DNA from: Strix aluco
Taxonomy: Eukaryota; Chordata; Aves; Strigiformes; Strigidae
Length of the DNA stretch: 64,000 nucleotides
Direction: 5' to 3'
NCBI RefSeq assembly: GCF_031877795.1
Contig: NC_133938.1
Span: 13,796,920-13,860,919 of the forward strand
A model generated the notes under the pieces. It was not told the DNA's origin. It ran no database searches and worked only from the letters and a program-made list of their open reading frames with translations. Shown piece by piece: positions 15,140 to 26,108 of the stretch (positions within the stretch are counted from its first letter, which is position 1; the number at the start of each line of letters is the position of its first letter). The position numbers were made by a program, and so were the translations under genes.

Positions 15140-15559
15140 TGTCCTGGGTTCAGCTGGGATACAGTTAACGTTCACAAGAAGCTGGGAGGGGGCACGGCCA
15201 GGATAGCTGACGCGAACTAGCCAAGGGGATATTCCATACCATGTAACACCATGCTCAGTATATAACTGGGGGAGCTGGCTGGGGGGGAGGAGGGATCACA
15301 GTTGAGGCTGAGCATCAGTTTCTGGGTGGTGGGCAATTGCACTGCATCACTTACTTTATACATTCTTTTATTAGTGTTATTGTTGTTATTACTTCTTCTC
15401 TCCTTGTGTTGTCCTATTAAACTGTCCTTATCTCAACAACGAGGTTTTACCTTTTTCTTCTGATTCTCCTCCCCATCCCACTGGGGGGTGGGGGTGTGCA
15501 GGAGGCGTGAGCAAGCGGCCACACAGTGCTCAGTTGCCGGTTGGGCTTAAACCATGACA
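15140..15559 (+). mobile_element. Solo LTR, ERVL-type avian endogenous retrovirus
   Basis: The element begins TGTCCTGGGTTCAGCTGGGA and ends AACCATGACA. It has a TATA-like TATATAA near 15259 and an ATTAAA polyadenylation hexamer near 15416, which fix the plus orientation. The flanks CAGAG (15135-15139) and CAAAG (15560-15564) are a probable 5-bp target duplication with one change. No internal gag/pol/env sequence is attached, so it is a recombination-derived solo LTR. Compared with the common avian family as I remember it, part of U3 is missing between about 15175 and 15185. The exact family name is not certain. Confidence 0.85.
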
Positions 15560-16938
15560 CAAAGTAGTAGCAAGAGCTAACCAACTAGGGAAGCTGTAAC
15601 TATAGCCCAGGAGTGGTAAAGGACACATTTAAGGGAGGATAAGCAAACAGATTCTAGCTCATGCCACTTCTGCAAATCAAGCCTACTGACAGAATATACA
15701 GGATGAGAAGAAACATCCACACGATTATTTGGTACAAGTCATATAACAAAACTATAGCGACACACAAATCAAAACTGAAAATGGTACCAAGAACACATTA
15801 AGCCTCTCCTGTTTCTCATGGACAACCTCCTGACCTTTGTTTGGAGTGGTTTATTGGGGAGAATTTATTGGACCAAGTAAATACAGTCATACAAGAATCT
15901 AACCAGAGTTTTTTGAAAAAGGCAGTTGATCTAAAAGCAACTAAATTCAATTATGAGCTATACCCAAAAAGCAGGACACCAACGGTCTGATCACCAGAGT
16001 TACCTCTCAAGTGGAAAATCAATGAGACATGAGTCACGCTGGATAAAATGACATTAACCAGCCTGCCTTTACCTCCATATCCCTGCAAAAGATTCCCTCT
16101 CTACGTTCAGAATTCTGATAAGAGAAAAAAAATAACCCTTCACTGCAATACAGTAAGTTTCAATAAAATCACTTCTGGGCTGTAATTAACGAGTGATATT
16201 TTCAGATCATGAGGGACATAACTGAAATTCACAAATATTAAAAAGAAATTAATTACCTGTACTGTCGGTGTGGTGTTTTTCTGAGGGGTAGTCATAAAAC
16301 AACAACAACAAAAAGACTGTCTAGATACTAACATCAAGAAATCTGTTCCTTTACGCTTACACACCTGGATTATTTGAATGGTCCTGACAGCAAACTGTAC
16401 TCCATAAAGCAATACATTTATGGGAATAAAAGATAGAGAATTTTGCAAATCCTCTTTGGTTCAACAACAGCTAAGACCTTCAAACTACGTGTCAAGAACC
16501 ACACTGAGGTAAGACTTAGGATCTAAAAAGCCTTGAAATGAACTGTAAAGTAGGAAAAGAAAACTGAAAAAGACTTCACTTTGGGGGAGGGAGGAGTAGG
16601 AAGCTTTATTTGCACTAGGACATCATACAAAGAATAAATGTTTCTCATTGTCCTTTTCAGCACTGGCTCTGAGATGGCACCTATGTGAAGAACCTTCCCC
16701 ATCTGAAGTATCTTAGGAATCCTCTTAACAAAGGATCAGTGGATTCCCAACTATATGATCCAGATAAATTCTCAGCTGATCACACTGAAGAGAAATGAGG
16801 TAACTACACTTTGTTTTGTCACAAACCACTTCCTCACAGATGGATTTAAAACTATGCAAGCATGTATGAAAAATAATTACATTACTGCAGCCTCCACAAT
16901 GAAACTGTGAATGCTTTTTTCAGCCTTGCTGCATTTTT

Positions 16939-16952
16939 TGCAATGCATTGCA
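16939..16952. repeat. 14-bp perfect palindrome
   Basis: TGCAATGCATTGCA is its own reverse complement. It could serve as a C/EBP- or POU-like dimer site, but this is short enough to be chance. Confidence 0.8.
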
Positions 16953-19184
16953 TATAGCAGAATTTCCAGAAAACTGATGCAACAAACACCATGATTTTGC
17001 TAAAAATAGAAAACTAGTTTAAAAAAAAAAAAATCATAAGCTTTAGTGGCTTTTTATTTTGCCTGTTTTTCCTGGACAATTAAAAAAAAAAAAAAGTTGC
17101 AGACTGGGGATTGAAAAGAACTAAGAACATCTGGTTAGCTTCCTTTTTACTGAAGCCTAGTTTTTCAGGAAACACTCAAAGAACAGCACTGGCAGCACAG
17201 CAAAGAACAGAAACATTGTCAAATATTTTCAAGTGACAATTTAGAGTAGTTACTAACAAAAGCAGTATAATCATGTATACCTAACCAATAAAACTCACTG
17301 CTACTTTGACTTTCAGAGACATGTACAGAGGAAGCGCAAGTAAATGAAAAGAAGGTAGTGGGTGGAAAACATATACCAATATATTCTAACTTTAGAATGA
17401 TTAATAAAATACAATTTTTAAAATTGCCGAAAAACTTTATACACTTGGAAACAGAAAAAAACCAACCAAACAAACCCCAGCATCTGTTGTAACGCTAATA
17501 GATTCCCACTCCAAGTCTTTCAGTCAGTCACTGCCTATACACTCCCCCAGTTCACTCTGCAAGCAATGCTTCTCCAAACTCCAGATTAAAACAGCCTTTT
17601 TCAGATAGTTCTGTCTGACAATTTCTTCTCAGTTACAGCTCTTCAGGTGGAGCTTAGGGAGTAGGTGCATCTGTCTCTGCCTAAGACTTAAGCCTTTGTG
17701 CCCTTACTGCATGAGACACTGTGACCCCTTTATAATACTCTACAAAAAAGCCTCTGTACTGCAGTGATACATAGAAGGAAAATCCCTGGAAGACTTAAAA
17801 TATTTGAGGAAAAGAACAAATTCCTTTTCTGACATCACTCTAATGTAGTGAACAGTGTTTCCATTCTTCCTTTATCAATTTTTAGAAATAGGATTCTCAT
17901 TAACAGGTTTGAGATCACATTTATTTAACTGAAAAGTATACAAAACTGTTAGAATTAACTTCCACCATGTCCTGCCATGTCAGTTACCAACACTTTGTTT
18001 CTCAGTGGTTTAATGACCGATTTCCCATCAATTACAACAAACAGAAGGATGATACCCTGTGAAGTTAAAGTATATGTAAAGTTTAATCCATACCATTGGT
18101 GAGATGGCAAAATGCCCTAAAAGCCTAATTAAAATTAGGCAGTAATAGATTGAAAGCATTATTTTATCTAATCCTCTACACTCTTTTAAACGTTAAGAAT
18201 GTGACAGAATTTGTTTCACTTTAACCCTTTTCCTAATTACAGAGCACAAACATATGTGACACAGAGCCTATCCTTCATTCGTCATTAAGCCCAAGGCAGC
18301 TTTGTCAAATTTCAAAAATCAGAAATTTCCTTCAACAAGGTCACATGGAATGTAGGCAGTTGATTTTGAATAGAAAAAGTCCAGAATAACTTATTAAACT
18401 GAATTTGGTTCAAAACACAGTTTTATTCAATTGCCCAGTACTTTTAACCCTAAAAAGCTTTAACAACTCATTTGTGTCAAGGTTAGTTCTTCCAATTTAA
18501 TAAAATATTTTTACATCACCTAAAAAAATCTCAAAGGAGAAATCTTCTTTAAAACTAGTGTATGTAGTAGAAAGGATACATTTCTATTCAGGTTTTTTCA
18601 TATTGTGACTATCACACAGCAATGGGCATGAAAGACTGAAATCTGTTTTTAATTCATGGAACACAAAACAACTTTAAGTAACATCATATTTATACAATAA
18701 ACTCTTCAGGAACCTGAAGATACTTTATAAGTGATGATTCTCCCTCAAAACACATCCAGATAATAACTGTTCTCTCTATTTTACAGAAAGAAGGTGAAGT
18801 TTCATGATTTGTTCTGTTCCAGATCCTGAAATGCACCTGATTCCCTGGCTCCCCAGACTTAATCTTTTGAACTTTGTTTCTCTTCAATGAAGTCTTCTCA
18901 AAGACTTCAACTCTAGCTAAAGGTTAAGTCAATGATATTAAATCTACAATTAGTACTCTATTAGTTATTTTTAATATTAAATTACAGAAGGCTTTAATAA
19001 ATGCTTTATAAAAAAAGCCTTTAATTAATATATTTGATGATTTTTTAAAAAGAAATGAATCTTACAAACTGTCACATCACTATTTTTTTTCCTCAACCAT
19101 GAAGTTTGGGTTTTTTTTAAAATCATGACCAGCAAAACTACAAAAATCATAAAAATGTGGAGAGATGTAATGCTGACAAGTCAT

Positions 19185-19985
19185 CCTACCTCCTGTGCCA
19201 AGGACAGATCAACTATACTAACTAAAACACCTCTAAAAGGAGGTTATTTAACATTTTCTAGAGCACTTTCAGCAATAGATATCCCATTACCTCCCTCAGA
19301 TATTTATCCCTGTGATCATCTATCCACAGAGCGGTAAAGTTTTTCCTAACATCAAAATCTCCTTTCGTGCTTTTTAGGACCATTATTTCTTATTCTACCT
19401 ATAGAGGACAGTTTACTACATTCTTCTCTGTAGCAATCTTTACCATACTTGAAGTCTATTATTACGTCTCCCCATCTCTGCTATAGACTAAATAAGTGCA
19501 ATTCTTCCAGTCCTTCCTTGAAGGTCATTATTGCAACTCTTCTCTAAATACCCTTCAGTTGATCCAAATCTGTTTGAAGTAACACAAATGGAGTCAGTAC
19601 ACCGTCTGAGGCCTTACTCTGCGTACTGCAGAAGAATTTCGTATCTAACACACAAAACCAATCCTGTTCATATATCCCAGTATGACTCGCTTTTTTATAG
19701 AACTCTCATGATTCCTTTGTGTTCATTTTGTGATACAGCTGCTTATTTGCAGAACTGTTGCCCAGCCAGTTGTTTCTCATGTTTAAGTTTACTGTTGCTA
19801 CTCAAATGTATTATTTTTTGTTTCTCTTTACTGAACTGCATCCCATATAGTTCAGGTCATTCATCCCATTTGTCAAGATCATTTCACACTCTAATGCTTG
19901 TATTCCCTCCCAGATTTGTACTGTCCGGACAGTTAGTAAATCTGCTTTGTTCTATCATCCAGGTCACAAATTGAAAGACTAAACA
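19185..19985 (-). mobile_element. Ancient CR1/L3-like LINE remnant, about 0.8 kb
   Basis: The reverse-complement orientation is shown by the order of conserved blocks: GTAAAGTTTTTCCTAACATC, CTTCCAGTCCTTCCTTGAAG, GAACTGCATCCCATATAGTT and CATTTGTCAAGATCATTTCA. These correspond to the 3' half of old amniote CR1/L3 copies. The 147-codon plus-strand ORF at 19531-19974 is antisense to this remnant and not a gene. Confidence 0.8.
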
Positions 19986-22545
19986 GGATTAAATTCAGAA
20001 AATACACCTGCACAATTCCACTCAATGCACGCCTTCAATCTGAAGTACCCTTAAAGCATTTAATTAATAAGTAACTAACCGGCATGGTAAATCTTCTCTG
20101 ACGGTATCTATTTTTGGTGTTTCTAGATTCTTTAGCTGTGGAGATAAAATTCCTAACTTCAACACTACTGTACAGGCAGAGTATCTTTCAAACACAAATA
20201 TACAGGGGAGGCTTTGCCACTCTCCTCCTCCTTTAATGTATTTGTATGTGGCACAGTAACCCAGTTGCATAGCTCCTCCAATTTTTAATTTGGGCTATAT
20301 CCCTGTTTTTCTCTCCTATACTAGAGATACTACAGAGACACTTCAATTCACAAAAAAAAACCCACTAGCTCCGAAAAATTCAAATCTTATGTACATATAT
20401 ATACGCCAATAAAACAAAAACAACAAAAAAGCGCAGGATTTTACCACTTATGTGCCAACAGGCAAACTCTCAAGAACACTCATTTCCTTTTTGACTTTTA
20501 AATTTTCTACATAAAATAAGTGTTTTAAAGTTCAAATCGCTACATTTTAGGGACACAAATCAGGCATTTCTCATGGCAAAGCTGTAAGAAACTGACAAAA
20601 CTGCTCTACTACTGACCTATTCTCTGAAAAGAAAGCTTTTACGCTTCTTACCTCTAGTTTGTCTGGCACACGTGCACCCACTAATCAACACAAATATTTG
20701 TGTTTAAATACTGTATTTAAATCTGAACTATTAAAAACATGTTTAAAATTGTGGACAATCAAATTGTCTGTCTTGCCAACATTCATATTCCTATGTCCTA
20801 TGATGATGTTAAATAGACAAGAAAAAATGGGAGAGGAGCTAATGGCAATCTAATAGACAAAACATCGTTACCAGGAAATTCAACCATTTTCTGAGGCAAC
20901 AAGACACAAAGCAATCAGCCTAATGCAAAGCAAAAATATTTAAATTGAGTATCAGGTAAAACTTTCACCATGGGGTGATGAGCTGCTGAAACAAGCAACA
21001 CAAAGGGGAACTTTGTCAGCAGAGGGAATGATTTCAGTACACCTCCAAAGGGCAGAGGATTGGCCTAGCTGACCTTTCTGTATTTCTACAATTAATTATA
21101 AGCATTAAAGTAACTTTAAAGAACAGTTATTGTAAATTAAGCTACTAAGCTTTTAGTCTGAAGATATAAAAAACCTCTTGTATGACAAACTGTATAAGAG
21201 AAAGTAGATGCAAACTGTTAAACTAATACCCAAATTTTGAACACAAACTGTACAAATTATCAACCTACTATGCTACAAAACCAAGTATTTGATTACAAAG
21301 CTGCACTTAATCAGAGAATCTTTTCAAGCCTTTTGTTTGAAAAACACTGTCCAATAAGAGAACACACTATTTAATGTTCAATTCTGCATTTCTTAAGTGT
21401 GTTTTACAAGTTACTCAAACAGAAAGGGTTTCACAAGAACTAAAATAAACTCGCACGACGGTTCTTCTACAACCAAGGCAGTTTTTGAAGCAGAAACCAT
21501 ATTTACAATGTTCTGAAGACTAGAACAATATACCCTTAAGTGTTAGAGTGTAAGTTTACCAAAAGCCAGTTCTTATAATCAGTAGCCTCATTTCCAGCAA
21601 AGAACACTTAATTTGGAAACTAAAAAAAAACCCACCTTCCTCACTACAGAAGTGAGAAAGTTTCTCACTTTCTGCAACTTCACTCCCGCCTACAGAGGTG
21701 GCAGAATTTTTCTTGTTCAAGGTTTTTAAGGACAAGTTCTACAAATATCTGTCTGGAATAATCTAAGTACATTTAAACCAACCCTAAAGAAAGGGAGCAA
21801 TAGGTCTTACAGTACCGCATTTCTAGAAGTGTGAGTGCAATGTAAATATATGGATATAAGCAAGTGCTGAATACTTGAAAAATAAGTTATCTCTTGCAAA
21901 TATGGTTCTTTATGACTGGAGAAACCTGTATCATCAGTTCCCACACAATGCAAAGACTTCCATTTTTGGGAAAACCAAGACAAAGCAAACCACAATAGAT
22001 TAGCCCTAAAGACTTTAAAGAGAGCTTTTCAAATGTGAAAGACTAATTTAAAAACCAAGAAGAACCCCATAACTGGCAGTAGGGCAGACTGTAAAGACTT
22101 TTGTTCCAACTTCCTGAGTACTTTTAGAAACATTAAGAAAACTTTTCTTATTCCCTTCTCCAACAAGGTGGTAAAAGAGTGGAGTGAAAGTCTTTCCACC
22201 TTGTATCAACCAGACAACTCTTACTGACCAGAAGTCAACTTAAAGTATCTAGAATGATCTGGGAAGAACCAAAACCAAAACAAATCTCTAAGTCTCTTGG
22301 AAATATTGGAAGAGTAAAGCCTTCATTCTAGAATCTCACTACATAAGTATGTTAGAAACACTGATAGAACAGTCATGTGCTGTTCAGCTGTAGAACAGAA
22401 GCTCAAATTTTGTGAAATAGAGATCTAGTTATTTCTACACATTAGATCTGTAATAACGCTAAGCTCAAAAAATCCTATTTGCTATTTCTCTTTTTCAAGA
22501 AGTGTTAAAGATTATGAGACAAAACATACGATTGAACTTCATTAC

Positions 22546-22572
22546 TAAATAGCTTAGTAACTAAGCTATTTA
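22546..22572. repeat. Perfect inverted repeat, 13-bp arms, 1-nt centre
   Basis: TAAATAGCTTAGT, centre A, ACTAAGCTATTTA. It is a near-true palindrome in presumed ZZZ3 intron sequence. Confidence 0.95.
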
Positions 22573-24708
22573 ATACAGCCTATCTCCTTAGTAATTATAC
22601 ACTTGGAGTATGCAATGCAAAGGAAAAACTGTTTCAGTTAATAGTGGTACAACTGAGAATTTCAAGAACTACCTATATTGGACTAAATAACAAGACACAT
22701 AAATTATCAGCAGTATTTCAATTTAAGGTCATAATTGCTGCTCCTTACTGACACACATGGTCATACTGTGTAACAGTCCTTCACAAAAAGCCTTACTGTA
22801 AATTCAAGACATAGAATGGTTGTTTTTATGAAGTAACTATGACAGTGCTGGGGAAAGTCTGCAACCACAGCTGTTCAGGTTCTGAATGACTTGCTAGAAG
22901 TCACATGTTAAAGTAAATTACTAACTGCTAACCCTTTCTAAGGCAATGGGAATTTCATGAGTAACTTCAACTGGGTGAAAATTTCACCCGATAGCTACTT
23001 GTTTGAACATTTTACCACATACTCTTTATATTTTGAAAGAACTGCATTTTTCTCTCCTACTGTTTAACACACACCACCTCTTTTTTTTTCCTTAAACTTT
23101 TTTCCACTTCTGATTAAGCAAATGCTAATATTATTAATCTGAAAGACAGTACCGTAAGATTTAAAGATACTCGAAAACAAACCACAACAGTAACTTGTCA
23201 TCTTATTTTCTGAAAAGTTATACTTGCTTCTGAAAAGAATCAAATTTTGCTAACCCCAAACCTACTAGTCCCTACTCAATCACCAGCCCTTGTAGCAGCT
23301 AGGAAGGGGGGAGAAGCATAATATCTAACCATAGGTTAGAAACACACCCAAAAAGCATATTCTCAAAAGGTTGCACAATTTAGTATTTATATGAAATATA
23401 GAGTACACCTAGAGCTTCACATTAAAAGCCTCAGTAAATGATCACTATGTTATCGGTACAGTAATTACGGCAATATCAGTGGAAAACATGCAAATACATG
23501 TACAACCACTGAAGAGCTACAATTTGTTTAATAATAACCGCAAACATATTTCCAAAATAAAGCTTACAACTTCAAAGCCCAAAGAACATATTCTTTTATA
23601 AAAAATTTTGTATCAGTTATGTGGCAGCCTAAAACCCGATTAGTAAAATGCAGAGTTATACTCCAGGACTACAAAAACTGCCAGTGTTCCTGGATAATCA
23701 GGGATGGAAGACAAGACACCATAAGGAAGAAGCAGAACCATATGCTCTCCCTTAAGAGAGATCAGGACTAGGAGACAAAGGGGATATTGTCGAGCTGGGA
23801 TGCTTGGATACTACTGAAATTATTTTTCCAAATACTAGAGAAAACAGAAACGTACATTACAAATTTGGGATATAATGGTACATGTATCATAGCCCCAAGA
23901 GAGATCAGATTTGTTATGTTAAATATCTTTCTTTTTGGACCCCTGCATCCTTAAACATTGGCGTTTCTACAGGGCAGGAGCAGTTTGGGTTCAACAGCAG
24001 AAACCTAAACGAGTACAGAAGCAACAGCGTGGGACAGGTGTTGAAACACAAGCCGAGACAGCAAAAACACCAGCAGGCGCTTGTCGGGGGCAAGGGTATG
24101 GCCCAAGACTGCACGCTGCTCGAGGAAGGGCCAAAGGACCTCTGGACGTTAACACTGACTGGAAGCTCTGAGAGCAGCACTGGAGCCCTCAGAGGCACAG
24201 CCAAGTTCGCGCTGTGGAGTTGGGCGCCCTGTCCAGCAGGCGATACGGCAGCACAGCGGGGGACAACCAAGGGGCACACCGCCCACCCCGGGTCGGCGCC
24301 AGCAGCACAGCCCGCGAGCCCGGCACCCGTGGCAGGAGGGCCCCGGCCGCAAGGGCAGCGGCGGTGCGAGAGGAGAGGCGCGGAGCAGGCAGCGGGACGG
24401 GGCGCGGGCCACACCGCTGCAGCCGGCGCTCCTCTGGAGAGCCAGAAGCCAGGGGAAGGCGGGGGGGGGGCTGCCGCGGCGCGGCCCGGGCACTGCGAGG
24501 GGCAGGCGTGAGGTGATCTGAGGTGAGGCGGGGCAGGGCCGGGGCGGGGGGGAGGAGGGAGCGGAGCGGAGCCAGTCGCGCTTCCCCGGGGCGCCCAACC
24601 CCGCCCCGCTCCCCGTGTGGCCCGGGGCACGATGGCGGGGAGGAGGCTGGTCCCAGGGTCCCCGCCCCCCGGGCCCCCGTTACCATTACCCAGCACGCCC
24701 AGCGCTGC

Positions 24709-24719
24709 GCCGCCATCCC
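24709..24719 (-). promoter_or_regulatory. YY1-type motif, minus orientation
   Basis: The minus strand reads GGATGGCGGCG here. It is a slightly weaker YY1-type match, oriented for a minus-strand start near 24730. With the plus motif at 24846 it frames a possible divergent core of about 130 bp. Confidence 0.45.
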
Positions 24720-24752
24720 GCAGCCGGCCCGCTCCCGCAGGGACCGCGCGAC

Positions 24753-24761
24753 CTCGCGAGA
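24753..24761 (+). promoter_or_regulatory. CTCGCGAGA element
   Basis: CCTCGCGAGA differs at one position from the palindromic TCTCGCGAGA promoter element found in many CpG-island promoters. Confidence 0.45.
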
Positions 24762-24810
24762 TTTTCGCCCCCCCCCCGCCCCGCGGCTCGACCCGGCCCG
24801 GCCCCGCTCG

Positions 24811-24822
24811 CGCGCACGCGCA
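24811..24822 (+). promoter_or_regulatory. NRF1 site 1
   Basis: CGCGCACGCGCA matches the YGCGCAYGCGCR consensus at every position. It lies between the two oppositely oriented ATGGCGGC motifs of the island core. Confidence 0.7.
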
Positions 24823-24845
24823 CCACCCGCGCTCAGCTCAGACCC

Positions 24846-24856
24846 AACATGGCGGC
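24846..24856 (+). promoter_or_regulatory. YY1-type motif, plus orientation
   Basis: AACATGGCGGC is close to the AAnATGGCGGC YY1 promoter motif, which usually sits just downstream of a start site in the sense direction. That would suggest a plus-strand start close to 24830. Confidence 0.55.
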
Positions 24857-24966
24857 CGCGGCGCCGCGCACGTGCGTCCGGCCGCGCCGTGTCAGCCCGG
24901 GCGCGCGCACGGACACCCCTACGCACACGTAACGCTGGGAGGGGGGAAAGGAGGAGGCGGGGCCGC

Positions 24967-24978
24967 CGCGCACGCGCG
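24967..24978 (+). promoter_or_regulatory. NRF1 site 2
   Basis: CGCGCACGCGCG, again a full match to YGCGCAYGCGCR, 156 bp from the first site. Confidence 0.65.
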
Positions 24979-25048
24979 CGAGGCGCCGCTGCGGGCCAGC
25001 TGATTCGAACAGGGCGCGCGAGCCGCCACCTCCTCCCCGCACGCGCTG

Positions 25049-25057
25049 GTCACGTGG
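25049..25057 (+). promoter_or_regulatory. CACGTG E-box (USF/TFE type)
   Basis: GTCACGTGG contains a canonical CACGTG with favourable flanks. A second CACGTG lies at 24869-24874, inside GCACGTGCG. Confidence 0.4.
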
Positions 25058-25192
25058 GGGCTTCCCCCCTCGCATTCCCTCCTCCTCCTCCTCCTCCCCT
25101 CCTTCCCCCTCCCCTCGCGGGTTCCGAACTCGGCACCATCCGGGTCCCCCCTTCCCCCGGGGCCGGGCCCGCGCCCGGGCCCGAGCCCTCAC

Positions 25193-25500
25193 CTGGCGCC
25201 CGCTCCTCGGCGCGGCCGGCCCGCGCAGCCCCGTGCGCGGCTCGCTCCCTCCGTGCTGCCCGCACCAGGCGGCGGCGGCGGCGGCGGCGGCAGCGGCTCC
25301 GCACAGCGCCTGCTCCCCTCAGCGCGGCGGCGGCTCCTTCCGCTTCCTTCCCCTCCCCCTCCAGCCGCTGCGGCGGGGACCCGCTCCCTGCAGCTCCGCC
25401 TGCTGGCAGAGGGCGGAGGCGGCCGGCCCGGCCTGCCCGCGACCAGCGGCCGGGGGGCGGCCCGCTGCCCCCTCCCCGGGCGGGGCTGGAGGTGGCGGGG
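25193..25500 (-). other. ZZZ3: Candidate non-coding first exon of the minus-strand island transcript
   Basis: A strong minus-strand donor, GCGCCAG|GTGAGG, has its last exon base at 25193 and intron GT at 25192-25191. A first exon would run from a start site somewhere around 25.4-25.5 kb down to 25193 and would include the (GGC)8 run. The start is not defined by sequence. It would be 5' UTR of ZZZ3 if the synteny assignment is right. Confidence 0.35.
25268..25291 (+). repeat. (GGC)8 trinucleotide repeat
   Basis: Eight perfect GGC units, followed by an AGC interruption and another GGC. It lies in the CpG island just upstream (minus-strand sense) of the 25193 donor, so it may be transcribed as 5' UTR. 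On the minus strand it reads (GCC)8. Confidence 0.9.
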
Positions 25501-26099
25501 GGCCGAGCGGCGCCGCGCTCCGGCATGCCCCGAGGGGGGGCGGCCCTGCCAGGCGGCGGGGGGAGGGGACGCGCCCCTCTGCGCTGGGGCAGGTGTCTGG
25601 CCGGGCGCCCTGAGCGACGGGGACGGAGCTCCGCGGGCCCGCCCAGGGCGGGCGGCCGAGGCGGGCGGAGGCAGAAGGCGGCGCGGCCCCGAGCGGCGGC
25701 CGCGGTGCTCCCCGCCGTGCCGGCCAGCGCCGCGGCCGTCCCGCCTGCCGCCCCCTCCGGCGGGCCGCTCTGGCGCCGAGCCGCGCCGCCGCCGGCAGCA
25801 GCCGGCCAGCGCCGGGTGACTTGCAGGTTTGCTGCGGTTGGGAAGGGAAGGGGGAGCGCGGCTGCGGGCAGCGTTCTGCTGCCTGGCAGTGCTGCTTCCC
25901 AGCTCGTACGAGGCAGTGCCTGCCTCTGCCCGTCCCCGCGCCTGCCGCCACGGCCGCCTCTGTGCCCCAGAAGCGGGGCTGGGCTGCTCGCGGCTCCTGA
26001 ACAATCGACAGCGCTCGCTCCTGGCTCGCTCGCTTCGAGCAGCGCCTCGGAACAGGCACCGTGGGGTAGTCCAGCCCTCTGGGTTATGACTAAAAATTA

Positions 26100-26108
26100 A
26101 CCAATCGC
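26100..26108 (+). promoter_or_regulatory. CCAAT box at the island edge
   Basis: ACCAATCGC matches an NF-Y CCAAT box, at the point where the CpG island drops into AT-rich DNA. Function is unproven. Confidence 0.3.

Larger units (their letters stand above)
1..24189 (-). other. Presumed ZZZ3 5' intron sequence (no coding exon seen)
   Basis: AT-rich, stop-dense DNA with no ORF that shows splice-flanked conservation. The large ZZZ3 coding exon, which should open a long reading frame, is absent. It holds a solo LTR (15140-15559), CR1 remnants (8388-8444, 13030-13500, 19185-19985), a T17 run (1472-1488) and small palindromes. Short non-coding 5' UTR exons could be present but cannot be called from sequence alone. 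Confidence 0.5.
24190..26060. promoter_or_regulatory. ZZZ3: CpG island, probable ZZZ3 promoter (minus-strand gene), possibly divergent
   Basis: About 1.9 kb of very GC- and CpG-rich DNA inside an AT-rich window, with sharp edges. It carries housekeeping promoter motifs: two NRF1 sites, two YY1-type motifs, CTCGCGAGA and a CACGTG E-box, and no obvious TATA box. ZZZ3 encodes a ZZ-zinc-finger, Myb-like histone-reader subunit of the ATAC acetyltransferase complex. In mammals it lies next to the 3' end of USP33 on the same strand with a roughly 10-kb gap, which fits this position. The gene assignment rests on synteny only, because no ZZZ3 coding exon is in the window. Long ORFs in all frames here are a GC artefact. 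Confidence 0.7.

Noticed and set aside
19531..19974. 147-codon plus-strand ORF
   Set aside because: It is antisense to an old CR1/L3 remnant whose DNA blocks are recognisable.
1..24189. ZZZ3 coding exons
   Set aside because: I looked for the large first coding exon and for Myb or ZZ-domain motifs and found none; the region is treated as intron or 5' UTR territory.
23882..24511. 209-codon plus-strand ORF entering the island
   Set aside because: The first half is ordinary AT-rich DNA and the second half is GC-rich low complexity; there is no domain and no matching splice or promoter logic.
24523..26100. 525-codon plus-strand ORF, with other long ORFs in the same island on both strands
   Set aside because: Composition is almost only Ala, Arg, Gly and Pro, overlapping frames are all open, and no known domain is seen. 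GC-rich DNA lacks stop codons, so these are CpG-island artefacts.
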